From assembly GCF_014534655.1 (NCBI RefSeq), contig NZ_JACVVD010000001.1:186001-250000 (forward strand): 64,000 nucleotides of DNA. Reading direction: 5' to 3'. This stretch comes from Paenibacillus sedimenti (lineage in GTDB: Bacteria > Bacillota > Bacilli > Paenibacillales > NBRC-103111). The translations under genes were made by a program, and so were the position numbers. The number at the start of each line of letters is the position of its first letter. Within the stretch, counting starts at the first letter, position 1. Below, piece by piece: positions 46,702 through 55,439 of the stretch. The notes beneath the pieces are model-generated. The model saw only the letters and a program-made list of their open reading frames with translations, was not told the DNA's origin and made no database searches.

Positions 46702-46738
46702 AGGCTCCTCCGACAGGAAACTGGAGGGGCCTTTCATT
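46702..46738 (+). terminator. Terminator after the solute-binding protein gene at 45378
   Basis: AGGCTCCTCC pairs with GGAGGGGCCT, with one wobble, followed by TTCATT. The T content is modest. The next gene starts 31 bases further on, so partial read-through is likely. Confidence 0.6.
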
Positions 46739-46769
46739 CAAGTATAATCTGAGGGGGGAAATTCATTAT

Positions 46770-47783
46770 ATGAAACGTATTCTCATAATGCTCATCGTCG
46801 CATTTATGACAATAACGATGATCGCTTGCTCTTCATCGAATCAGGCGTCTGACCCGGGCGCATCGCCGTCGCCTGCAGCAACCGTAACGCCGGCAGCTAC
46901 GGCAGCTGCAACGGCAGATGTGTCCAAGGCTTCGGTGACGCCGGCACCTACGGCAACTGCCATGGCTGCATCAACGCCGGCCCCTTCGGCAGCCGCAACG
47001 GCGGATGCGCCCAAGCCTTTGAGTACAACGCCTGCAGGTTCGTCCAAGGCTCCGGCAGCGACGCCTTCCGGTTCAACCAAGCCAGCCTCGACTCCTACTT
47101 CACCGGCTTCTCCAGCTGCGAGTCAACCTGCGACCGCTCAGCAACCTGAGATTTCGCCGAAAGGGAAGAAAGTGCTTCTGGTCGGAAGGGATTCCATTCC
47201 TCTCCCGGCAGAAGACGTTGCGATTGCCGATCGTTTGAAGGGCATGGGGTTCAGCGTTACGAATTTTAGCGATCGCGAGCTCACATCCGATGCAGCGAAA
47301 GGCTACGATTTAATCTATATCAGTCAAACGACAAACTCCAAATTTTTGAAGACCGGCGTCATGAAGGAAGTCGCGATTCCAACCGTCTATGTGAAAAGCC
47401 ACGGCATGTTTTATCTCGGCCTGTCGACCCAAGAAGAAGGGTCTACGGTTAAAAAAATCAAATCGGTCGACATCGTCGACAGCAAGCATAAGATTGCCGG
47501 CGGGCTAACGGGCACTGTAGATGTATTCTTGGAAGCCAGCGATAGATTCGGCATCAGCTACGGTATCCCGGGCAAGGAAGCGAAAGTGGTCGCTACCGTT
47601 CCCGGCGATAAGACCAAAGCCGCCGTGTATTATTACGATAAAGGTACGAAAGCCGATGACGGCTATGCGGTGAAAGCGCGCGTATCGTTCTATTATTGGA
47701 GTAACGGCATGCAGGACAATTCGACGGAAGCAGGGTGGAAGCTCTGGGATAATATTGTGCTCTGGACGCTGCAAAACGGGTAA
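46770..47783 (+). CDS. Secreted ThuA/glutaminase-like domain lipoprotein with Pro/Ala/Thr linker, copy 4
   Basis: A 337-residue lipoprotein. The signal ends at MIAC; residues about 25-130 are a low-complexity Ala/Pro/Thr/Ser linker that would hold the domain away from the membrane, reaching through the wall. The domain shows VLLVGRDSIPLPAEDVAIADRL, YDLIYISQTTNSKF, AIPTVYVKSHGMFYLGLS and a degenerate KHKIAGGL in place of HPLAAGL. With copy 5 it forms a second subfamily. The gene's linker DNA is GC-rich and internally repetitive. GAGGGGGG lies before the ATG. Confidence 0.75.
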   Translation: MKRILIMLIVAFMTITMIACSSSNQASDPGASPSPAATVTPAATAAATADVSKASVTPAPTATAMAASTPAPSAAATADAPKPLSTTPAGSSKAPAATPSGSTKPASTPTSPASPAASQPATAQQPEISPKGKKVLLVGRDSIPLPAEDVAIADRLKGMGFSVTNFSDRELTSDAAKGYDLIYISQTTNSKFLKTGVMKEVAIPTVYVKSHGMFYLGLSTQEEGSTVKKIKSVDIVDSKHKIAGGLTGTVDVFLEASDRFGISYGIPGKEAKVVATVPGDKTKAAVYYYDKGTKADDGYAVKARVSFYYWSNGMQDNSTEAGWKLWDNIVLWTLQNG

Positions 47784-47833
47784 AAGCATAATGTCACTTT
47801 TTGGGGCTATTCGCAAAGGAGGTTGTTATCCGA

Positions 47834-49198
47834 ATGAAAAGGTTAAAAGTAAGCTTCGCCATTGCCCTTACGCTCGGATTGGCGGCAGGCTGCACGAATG
47901 AAGCGGTTCCGAGCACCAAACCCGGCGGGACCGATGAGAAAAATTCGCCGCAAGCCCAATCGCCTGAAAACGAGTTGTTCATCTACACGGTATGGCCGGC
48001 TTATTACGTTAAAGAGGAAATTTTCCAGAAGCAGATCGGCGATTTTATCAAAAAGAAATTTCCTAATGTGACGGTTAAACATGTCCACTGGGATAATCCC
48101 GGCAGACAGTACAAAGACTTGATCGCAGCAGGTACGATCCCGGACATTATTATGGACGATACCCGGATGAATGTGCAAAGGTACATTATCGATAACGACC
48201 TGCACTATGACATTAGCGACTTGATCAAGAAGTATAACTTCGATACGAGCAAATTGAATCCGGCCTTCATGGCGCAAATGAGAAATTTGACACCGGAAGG
48301 CAAAATATACGGGCTGCCGTTCTATAACAACGATTATGCTTTGTTTTATAACAAAGACATCTTCGATAAATTCGGCGTCGAGTATCCGAAGGACGGAATG
48401 ACTTACGACGAGATTTACGAGCTTGCCAAGAAGCTGACCCGCGTGGAAGGCGATATCACGTACAAAGGCTTTTCGCAAAATCCCGGCCATTATCTGAATT
48501 ATAACCAGCTGTCACTATCGCCGTTAAGCCGCACGGAAGACAAGGGAGACATGAGCGACCCGGGATGGAAGAAGCTGGTAGACAACATGAGAAGGTTCTA
48601 TGATATACCGGCAAATCAATTCGATACGGTAGAAACGTTCGCCTCGAAGCCGAGCATCGCCATGGCTGTCGCAACGGTGAGCGACCATCTGGTCAAATTT
48701 TATGAGCAAAACAAGAACTTGAATTTTGATATCGCTTCCGTGCCTTCCTTAAGCGATGCTCCGAACACGAAATATCAGCCTAACGTGTATTCGATGTACA
48801 TTACGAAGCAGTCGAAGAAAAAAGACCTCGCCTTTCAGGTGATGGCCGCTCTGCTGTCCGAAGAGCATCAAATCGAGCTGTCAAAAGAAGGCGTTATCGG
48901 ACCTCTTGAGTCGGATGCGGTCAAAGCGGCGTTCGGCAAAAACTTGCCGCAAATGCAGGGCAAGCATGTGGAGTCGATTTTCTACGGCAAGAACGCGATG
49001 CCTCCTGCTGCCCGTTCGCAAGGCTTAGTTTGGTATGACGTCCCCGTTCAAGGCGTGTTCCAGCCGCTCATTTTTAAAGAGTCCAAAGACTCGGTTACGG
49101 CGCTGCGCATGGTTCAGGAACAAGCGACCAAAGCGATCGAAACGGTGAAGGCGGCCAAATCTGAAATCAATCAGGCGGCGAGCACGAACAAGCAATAG
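47834..49198 (+). CDS. Extracellular solute-binding lipoprotein
   Basis: A 454-residue family-1 solute-binding protein, close paralogue of that at 45378. ATG 47834 has AAAGGAGG 11 bases upstream and gives a lipoprotein signal ending in AAGC. Landmarks are NELFIYTVWPAYY, WDNPGRQYKDLIAAG, YGLPFYNNDYALFYNKDIF and GKNLPQMQGKH. It alternates with the secreted-domain genes (copy 4 before, copy 5 after), which suggests two solute-binding-protein/domain pairs that duplicated together. Confidence 0.9.
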   Translation: MKRLKVSFAIALTLGLAAGCTNEAVPSTKPGGTDEKNSPQAQSPENELFIYTVWPAYYVKEEIFQKQIGDFIKKKFPNVTVKHVHWDNPGRQYKDLIAAGTIPDIIMDDTRMNVQRYIIDNDLHYDISDLIKKYNFDTSKLNPAFMAQMRNLTPEGKIYGLPFYNNDYALFYNKDIFDKFGVEYPKDGMTYDEIYELAKKLTRVEGDITYKGFSQNPGHYLNYNQLSLSPLSRTEDKGDMSDPGWKKLVDNMRRFYDIPANQFDTVETFASKPSIAMAVATVSDHLVKFYEQNKNLNFDIASVPSLSDAPNTKYQPNVYSMYITKQSKKKDLAFQVMAALLSEEHQIELSKEGVIGPLESDAVKAAFGKNLPQMQGKHVESIFYGKNAMPPAARSQGLVWYDVPVQGVFQPLIFKESKDSVTALRMVQEQATKAIETVKAAKSEINQAASTNKQ

Positions 49199-49322
49199 CG
49201 GTTGCTCCTTGAACTTTGAGGAAAGGGATGATGCGTGACTGTTAAGCGATAATTGATAAAAGCATTCAGGTATGAGAAAGCAAGAACTGCAATCACGAAT
49301 CCAATATGGGAAGGTGAGTCAC

Positions 49323-50705
49323 GTGAAGAAATTTGTATTCTCGCTAGTATCGATACTCCTCCTTACATTAACTGTGCTTCCGTTTGCTTTTGCTGCCGAT
49401 GCAGGTATGGAAACTCAGACCGCCGCAGTGAAGAAAGCCGATGATTTCAAAGATTTAAAGGATTTGCCGCAAGACGAAAAAGATAAATTCGATGCGCTTA
49501 TCCAAGGTGGCGTATTTAATGGATTGACGGACGATACGTTCGGTCTGGACGCCAGGATGAACCGGGCTCAGTTCGCGAAAGTGGCAGCGATCATTTTTGA
49601 CCTGTCGGTTGATGAGACGCTGACAACTTCTTCTTTTACCGATGTCAGATCCGATGACCCGGCCAACTCCTATGCGCTTCCTTACATCGAGGCATTGAAG
49701 AAGGCAGGGCTTACGAACGGGTATGACGCCGAAGGCAAAACCTACAAGCCGGCGGGCGATGTTTCGCGCCAAGAGCTCGCAGCGTTCCTCATTCGCGGAC
49801 TGGGCATGGACGATCAAGCGAAATCGGCTTCGCCGGTCAATGACAATTCAGTTGATGATTGGGCAAAAGGATACGTCGCGCTGGCGCTTGAGAAAAACAT
49901 TTTGACGAATCAGGCTGACGGTACGTTTGGCGGCAAAGTATCGGCTACACGCAAAATGTTGGCGCTTGCAAGCTATGAAGCGAAGCAACTTTTTGGCGGC
50001 AGCAGCCCTGATGAGCCGGCGACACAGCCGGGAGATAAACCCGATGCGCCATCCGGGGAAATTTCCGCGCAAGGCAAAAAGCTGCTCTTAATTAGCCGTC
50101 AAAGCTCGCAAATGACACAACTCAAAGACAACCCGGATGATGAGAAAATTATTAAACGTCTAAAAGATCTCGGCTTTAGGGTTACCTGGATTAATTGCGA
50201 TAAATTGACTGCTGAAAAAATGGAAGGCTATGATTTGATCTTTGTCAGCAATACCTTGAACTCCAAGTATCTTCGTTCCGGCATTATGAAGGATATTGCG
50301 ATTCCGACCGTTTATTTGAAAAATCACGGCATGTACTATCTCGGCCTTTCGTCGCAAGAGGAAAACACGAACGAATATAATTTGAAATCGATCACGATTA
50401 CGGAACCGAAGGAAAAGGCTGCTGCCGGACTTTCAGGCGAAGTGGACGTTCTGATAACAACGGATCCTAAAACCGCAATCGCTTATGGTATTCCGGGCAA
50501 GGAAGCGAACGTGATTGCCACCATTCCGGGCAAACCGAAAGAGGCGACCATTTACTACTATAATAAAGGATCACATTCTGACAGCGGGTATGAGGTGAAA
50601 GCGCGTATTTCGTACTTCTCCTTTGCCGGCAATTATGACAATGCGACTGACGATACCTGGAAGCTGCTGGATGCACTTGTTTTGTGGACGCTCCAAAACG
50701 GTTAA
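49323..50705 (+). CDS. SLH-anchored ThuA/glutaminase-like domain protein, copy 5
   Basis: A 460-residue secreted protein. GTG 49323 follows AAGGTGA by five bases and yields a signal peptide (FSLVSILLLTLTVLPFAFA) without a lipobox. Three SLH repeats occupy roughly 30-235 (LIQGGVFNGLTDDTFGLDA; YIEALKKAGLTNGYDAEG; ALEKNILTNQADGTFGG), which bind pyruvylated wall polymer. The domain follows: LLLISRQSSQMTQ, YDLIFVSNTLNSKYL, AIPTVYLKNHGMYYLGLS and KAAAGLSG. It is the wall-anchored counterpart of copy 4. A strong terminator follows. Confidence 0.82.
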   Translation: MKKFVFSLVSILLLTLTVLPFAFAADAGMETQTAAVKKADDFKDLKDLPQDEKDKFDALIQGGVFNGLTDDTFGLDARMNRAQFAKVAAIIFDLSVDETLTTSSFTDVRSDDPANSYALPYIEALKKAGLTNGYDAEGKTYKPAGDVSRQELAAFLIRGLGMDDQAKSASPVNDNSVDDWAKGYVALALEKNILTNQADGTFGGKVSATRKMLALASYEAKQLFGGSSPDEPATQPGDKPDAPSGEISAQGKKLLLISRQSSQMTQLKDNPDDEKIIKRLKDLGFRVTWINCDKLTAEKMEGYDLIFVSNTLNSKYLRSGIMKDIAIPTVYLKNHGMYYLGLSSQEENTNEYNLKSITITEPKEKAAAGLSGEVDVLITTDPKTAIAYGIPGKEANVIATIPGKPKEATIYYYNKGSHSDSGYEVKARISYFSFAGNYDNATDDTWKLLDALVLWTLQNG

Positions 50706-50726
50706 TAGCAATGAATCATCAAGTCG

Positions 50727-50755
50727 AACTCCAGTTTTCGGACTGGAGTTTTTTT
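50727..50755 (+). terminator. Strong rho-independent terminator after the SLH protein gene
   Basis: AACTCCAGT and ACTGGAGTT form a nine-base stem around TTTCGG, followed by five further T residues. It separates the surface-protein block from the MacAB-like ABC genes, whose first start lies 39 bases downstream. Confidence 0.85.
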
Positions 50756-50793
50756 CTAATCGCAATTCGCAAATGTTAGGAGCGTGAGCAGCT

Positions 50794-51498
50794 ATGCTTG
50801 CACAGCAACAATCAAGCCCTGCACCACTTGTTAAAGCGGAAGGCATTACCAGGGTATTCGGACGCGGCCCCGCTGCGGTTCACGCCTTGAGGGGAGCGAG
50901 CTTAAGCATTCCGGCCGAACGGCTTATTGCGCTGAGGGGAAGATCGGGTTCCGGCAAAACGACGTTAATCAACATTTTGGGTGCGTTGGACAGACCGACG
51001 GAAGGCCGAGTGTATTTTAACGGGAACGAAATCAGCGGATATTCGGAGAAGAAGCGCAATGCCCTCAGGCGCAAGGAAATGGGACTCATTTTTCAATCGT
51101 TCGGCCTCGTCCCGTTGATGACGGCTTATGAGAATGTAGAGTTCGGATTGCGCGTAGCAGGCGTGAAGTCTTCGCTTTTTAAGGATTATGCGGAAAGCGC
51201 GCTCGAGTACGTGGGCTTGAAGGCGAGAATGAAGCACCGCCCTTTTGAAATGTCCGGGGGCGAGCAGCAGCGGGTCGCCATTGCAAGAGCGATCGCCCAC
51301 AAGCCGCCCCTGATTCTCGCCGACGAACCGACAGCCGAACTGGACAGCAAAATGGGGGCTCAGGTGATGAGCGTATTCAAGGATTTGGTGCGAAGCGAGG
51401 GAATGACGATCATACTCACGACTCACGATCCGGCGATTATGAGCTTTGCCGATCATGTTTACGCATTGGAGGATGGCCAAATTGTCGAGGCGACTTAA
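50794..51498 (+). CDS. ABC transporter ATP-binding protein (MacB/LolD type)
   Basis: A 234-residue ATPase of the export or mechanotransmission class. Walker A is GRSGSGKTT, the signature MSGGEQQRVAIARAI, and Walker B LILADEPTAELDS. Such ATPases pair with FtsX/MacB-type permeases, and one lies two genes on. The first 20 residues are an extra leader. Its end overlaps the adaptor gene by 17 bases. The system has two ATPase genes flanking the adaptor and permease, perhaps giving a heterodimeric motor. Confidence 0.9.
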   Translation: MLAQQQSSPAPLVKAEGITRVFGRGPAAVHALRGASLSIPAERLIALRGRSGSGKTTLINILGALDRPTEGRVYFNGNEISGYSEKKRNALRRKEMGLIFQSFGLVPLMTAYENVEFGLRVAGVKSSLFKDYAESALEYVGLKARMKHRPFEMSGGEQQRVAIARAIAHKPPLILADEPTAELDSKMGAQVMSVFKDLVRSEGMTIILTTHDPAIMSFADHVYALEDGQIVEAT

Positions 51499-52516
51499 AC
51501 GAATCGTGCGACCGGTGCTTGGGCTAATCTGCATAGCAGGGATATTAACGGGATGCTCGCTACTGCCTGTTGAAGAAGGGGAGTTGAAACCGCCGCTTGT
51601 CGAGCCGGCTAAGGAAACATTGAGCCTGTATGCCGTGAAGCGGGCTACTATTACGCAGCAGATTACGGGTGTAGCTACATTCGCATCGGACAAAATGGAT
51701 TACTTATTTTATTCGGAATCCGGCGGCCGGTTGAAGAAAGTAAACGTGAAATTAGGCGATCAGGTCAAGGCCGGGGATGTTCTCGCAACCACGGAAACAT
51801 CCGACCTGGATATGAAGATCAAGCTGCAGCAAATTTCCATCGAGAAACTAAAAATATCATTGCAGCAAGCCATGGCGGACAAAGAAGCCGATGACCCTGA
51901 TATCCGGTTGAAGCTGCTCGATATGGAAAGCGCTCAGCTCCAGTTGAAATCCCTGCAGAATCAGCTCCAGAACACTAGGCTGACGTCAACGATCGACGGA
52001 ATCGTAACGTTTATCGATTCGATCCAGCCCGGTGACCAAGTAGCAGCTTACAAGCAACTGATCACACTTTCCGATCCGAGACAGATGAAGCTCGTCTATA
52101 CGGCTTCCAGCCAGAACGATGTGGGAGGTGTTGAGGTGGGGATGGATGTCACCATCAAAATCAAAGATAAGACGTACGCCGGAAAGGTTGTTCAGACGCC
52201 GCTCTCCGCACCGCCGAACAGCAATAAAGCGATCCAGGACAAAAACGCCAAAGCCATCTATATTCAAGTGTCGGGACTGCCGAAGGACGTAACGATCGGC
52301 AGCCAAGCTGATATCACGATTGTGACCCAGAAGCGGGATCAAGTGATGGTTATTCCCAGAGGCGGATTGCGCAACTATATGGGACGCGATTACGTGCAGG
52401 TGCTGGACGGCGAAAGCCGCAAAGAGATCGATGTGGAGAAAGGGATCGTTGCGGCAACGGAAGTGGAAATACGCAAAGGGCTAAGCGAAGGGCAGCAGAT
52501 TATCCTAAACAACTAG
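51482..52516 (+). CDS. MacA/HlyD-like membrane-fusion adaptor lipoprotein
   Basis: A 344-residue adaptor. I prefer TTG 51482, nine bases after GGAGG; an ATG at 51473 directly abuts that site. A lipoprotein signal ends in LTGC. The mature protein has a lipoyl-like half-motif (GRLKKVNVKLGDQVKAGDVLA), a coiled-coil hairpin of about 70 residues (KIKLQQISIEKLKISLQQ; SAQLQLKSLQNQLQNTRL), the second lipoyl half (STIDGIVTFIDSIQPGDQVA) and beta-barrel segments. In Gram-positives such adaptors join MacB-like permeases to act on surface substrates. Confidence 0.87.
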   Translation: MSRRLKRIVRPVLGLICIAGILTGCSLLPVEEGELKPPLVEPAKETLSLYAVKRATITQQITGVATFASDKMDYLFYSESGGRLKKVNVKLGDQVKAGDVLATTETSDLDMKIKLQQISIEKLKISLQQAMADKEADDPDIRLKLLDMESAQLQLKSLQNQLQNTRLTSTIDGIVTFIDSIQPGDQVAAYKQLITLSDPRQMKLVYTASSQNDVGGVEVGMDVTIKIKDKTYAGKVVQTPLSAPPNSNKAIQDKNAKAIYIQVSGLPKDVTIGSQADITIVTQKRDQVMVIPRGGLRNYMGRDYVQVLDGESRKEIDVEKGIVAATEVEIRKGLSEGQQIILNN

Positions 52517-52528
52517 GAGGCTAAGACA

Positions 52529-55438
52529 TTGGCATTATTTATCATGATCTTGCGAAAAATGATCAATAATAAATGGCTTGAGCTTAGCCTGCTGTTCGGA
52601 CTCGTGCTGACAGTCGCCTTGGCAAGCAGCATGCCGATTTATACGAACGCCATTTTGCAAAGATTATTGATTCAAGAAATGCAGCAGCTGCAGTTGGGCA
52701 GCAATCAGTATCCCGGCATATTTTGGCTGTCGGCTAACTTGTCTGCTCAAGAAAATCAGAAGCACGTAAACATATCGGAAACCGAACAGTTTTTGAAGGA
52801 AAGAGGGAGCCGATTTGGTATTCCCGTGCAAGCTTTCGTTCGCGAAAGAGCGACGCAGCGCTACAATTTAATGCCGGCTGAACCGGATAAAATCGATGTC
52901 AATGTTCAGAGATCGGCAGATATTTCGGCCATTGACGGAATGGAAAACCACATCAGGCTGGTGGACGGACGCCTGCCGGCGAAAGAACCGGTTAACGGCG
53001 TGTATGAAGCGCTCGTCGCGCCGGAAGCTTTGACCGAACTCGGGATGGTGCTGAATACGGTTTTCGTCGTCAACGATGCGGGTTTGGAGGAACCTATCTC
53101 TATCAAGCCCATCGGCGTGTTCGACCGCAAGGACTATGCAGATATTTTTTGGTACAACAATACAAGCAGTTACAAAAACAGTTTTCTGATCGACTTCGAT
53201 TTGTTCGAAAAAGAGTTTACGGCTGGCGGTAAGCTGAATGTCCAATCCAGCTATTGGTACTTCGCGCTTGATTATAAGATGATGACGCTGGCATCCGCCG
53301 ACGTGTTCCTCTACAACGACTATGAGATCGATACCTTTATGGATGCCCGCTACGAAACGCGGAACAAGAACGTTCCGGCACTGCAAACGCTAAGCAATTA
53401 CTACGTGAAAGAAACGAACTTACGGAAAATGCTGTGGTCGCTTAATGTGCCGGTTATGCTGATGCTCGCTTTCTACTTATTCATGGTCGCTAACTTAATT
53501 ACGGAGCGCCAGAAAACCGAAATCGCCGTGCTGCGCAGCCGGGGAGCGAGCCGCTGGCAAATTATTTCCAGCTATGCGGTTGAAGGTTTGGTGCTTGGGG
53601 CGGTTGCTTTCTCTGCCGGTCCGTATCTTGGCGAATTGCTCACCAAATTACTAGGAGCCTCCAGCGGATTTCTGGAGTTCGTGCAGCGCGCCAAGCTGGA
53701 AACCAAGCTGAATGAGGATGCGTTCCTGTACGCATTGATCGCAATTTCTGCCTCGCTTGTGATGACCCTGATTCCCGTTATCCTCGCCACGAGAGTAACC
53801 ATTGTCGGACACAAGCAGCAATCGGCTAGACTTCAGAAGCGGTCTTTCTGGCATAAGTTTTTTCTCGACATCGTGTTGATCGGCGTTTCGCTGTACGGTT
53901 TGCAAAATTATAAAACGCGAGTTAACGATATTCTCTCGCTTGGCTTAAAATCCGCTGATTTGAGGGTAGATCCGCTTCTTTTTCTCATTCCGGCGATGTT
54001 TATTTTGGGACTCGGGCTGCTCGTGCTCCGGTTGTATCCCTTGTTCATGAAGCTCTTGTACATGGCCGGCAAACGCTGGTGGCCGCCCACCTTATATACG
54101 ACATTAATCCAGGTGAGCCGCTCGATTATTCAATATCAGTTCATTATGGTATTCCTCATCATTACAATCGCTACCGGACTATTCAGCGCCAGCGCTACTC
54201 GAACGATCAACCAGAACACGACGGATAAAATCCGTTACGCTGCGGGTGCAGACATCGTCATGAAGATCCACTGGGAGAATGATGCAGCTCCGGCCATATT
54301 GTTCGGTACGGAGGATTCGAACGAAGACAGTGCATCTGAGGAAGCTGCTTCGGGCACGCCGGCTAGCCCGCCGCCAAAGGTGCAGTACAGCGAGCCGTCA
54401 TTCTTACCGTTTACACAGTTTGCGGGCGTGGACCATGCGGCAAAGGTGTTTGTCAGGAAAGATGCGTCATTCCACAAAGGCAAGACTGAAGCGGCTGTCG
54501 AGCTGATGGGCATCGATACGAAAGCATTCGGCGAAACGGCCTGGATGCGGGACCGCTTGCTTGATTATCACATGAACGAATATTTGAATCTGATCGCCAA
54601 AAATCCGTCAGCCATCCTAATATCCAGATCGATTGCTGAAGAATACGGCGTGAAAGTCGGCGATACCATAACGGTAGGCTGGCCGAATGTAGAGCCGGCT
54701 CCATTTACCGTATTCGGAGTTATTGACTATTGGCCATCCTGGAACCCCAATCCTGGAACGGGCGATACGGTGTCGGTTACAACGAAGCAAGGAACGACAA
54801 CGAAGGTGAACAAGCCGATGCTTGTCGTCGGTCACTTGGGCTACATTCAGAATAATATTGCGCTCGAACCTTACGAGGTATGGCTGAAGCTGAAACCGCA
54901 GACGAGCAGCAATGCTGTGTATCAAGCGGTCGTAGGTCACGGTTATGACATCGAGTCGTTGACCGACGCGAAACAGGAGCAGATCAAAGCGGTTAAGGAT
55001 CCTTTTCAATTGGCGATTAACGGCGTCATGACGCTCGGATTTCTAATTTCGGCCGTCGTTTGCTTTTTCGGATTCTTGTTGTACTGGGTGCTGTCGCTAT
55101 CTGCACGAACGCTGCAGTATGGCATTTTTCGGGCGATGGGCGTTTCCGTTCCACAGCTCATCGTCATGCTGATCGGCGAACAGATCATGGTATCCGGCGC
55201 GGCGATATGCATCGGGATTATGACGGGGAACCTGGCCAGCCATTTGTTCGTGCCTTTATTCGAATTGTCGTTTGATCCGGCTACGCAAGTACCGCCGTTT
55301 CAAGTTACCTTCGACCTACGCGACTACGAGCGGATGTATGGGATCGTTACCGTCATGATGACAGTCGGACTCGCGGTGCTGGGGCATATCGTTTCGCGAA
55401 TCCGCATTCATCAGGCCGTCAAGCTTGGGGAGGATTAA
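52529..55438 (+). CDS. FtsX/MacB-like ABC permease, large 969-residue form
   Basis: TTG start with TAGGAGG eight bases upstream. About ten membrane helices are visible: one at the N terminus, a cluster from about 305 to 545 (VPVMLMLAFYLFMVANLI; FLIPAMFILGLGLLVLRL), and three near the C terminus (TLGFLISAVVCFFGFLLYWVL). Two large extracytoplasmic domains, about 40-300 and 545-840, lie between them, giving the double-FtsX layout of lipoprotein or peptide exporters and bacitracin-type permeases. It is coupled to the adaptor before and overlaps the ribosome-binding site of the ATPase after it. The substrate is unknown. Confidence 0.87.
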   Translation: MALFIMILRKMINNKWLELSLLFGLVLTVALASSMPIYTNAILQRLLIQEMQQLQLGSNQYPGIFWLSANLSAQENQKHVNISETEQFLKERGSRFGIPVQAFVRERATQRYNLMPAEPDKIDVNVQRSADISAIDGMENHIRLVDGRLPAKEPVNGVYEALVAPEALTELGMVLNTVFVVNDAGLEEPISIKPIGVFDRKDYADIFWYNNTSSYKNSFLIDFDLFEKEFTAGGKLNVQSSYWYFALDYKMMTLASADVFLYNDYEIDTFMDARYETRNKNVPALQTLSNYYVKETNLRKMLWSLNVPVMLMLAFYLFMVANLITERQKTEIAVLRSRGASRWQIISSYAVEGLVLGAVAFSAGPYLGELLTKLLGASSGFLEFVQRAKLETKLNEDAFLYALIAISASLVMTLIPVILATRVTIVGHKQQSARLQKRSFWHKFFLDIVLIGVSLYGLQNYKTRVNDILSLGLKSADLRVDPLLFLIPAMFILGLGLLVLRLYPLFMKLLYMAGKRWWPPTLYTTLIQVSRSIIQYQFIMVFLIITIATGLFSASATRTINQNTTDKIRYAAGADIVMKIHWENDAAPAILFGTEDSNEDSASEEAASGTPASPPPKVQYSEPSFLPFTQFAGVDHAAKVFVRKDASFHKGKTEAAVELMGIDTKAFGETAWMRDRLLDYHMNEYLNLIAKNPSAILISRSIAEEYGVKVGDTITVGWPNVEPAPFTVFGVIDYWPSWNPNPGTGDTVSVTTKQGTTTKVNKPMLVVGHLGYIQNNIALEPYEVWLKLKPQTSSNAVYQAVVGHGYDIESLTDAKQEQIKAVKDPFQLAINGVMTLGFLISAVVCFFGFLLYWVLSLSARTLQYGIFRAMGVSVPQLIVMLIGEQIMVSGAAICIGIMTGNLASHLFVPLFELSFDPATQVPPFQVTFDLRDYERMYGIVTVMMTVGLAVLGHIVSRIRIHQAVKLGED

Positions 55439-55439
55439 A

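Noticed and set aside
46841-47080. Minus-strand open frame rich in Ala, Val and Gly
   Set aside because: It is the complement of the low-complexity linker of the plus-strand lipoprotein gene.
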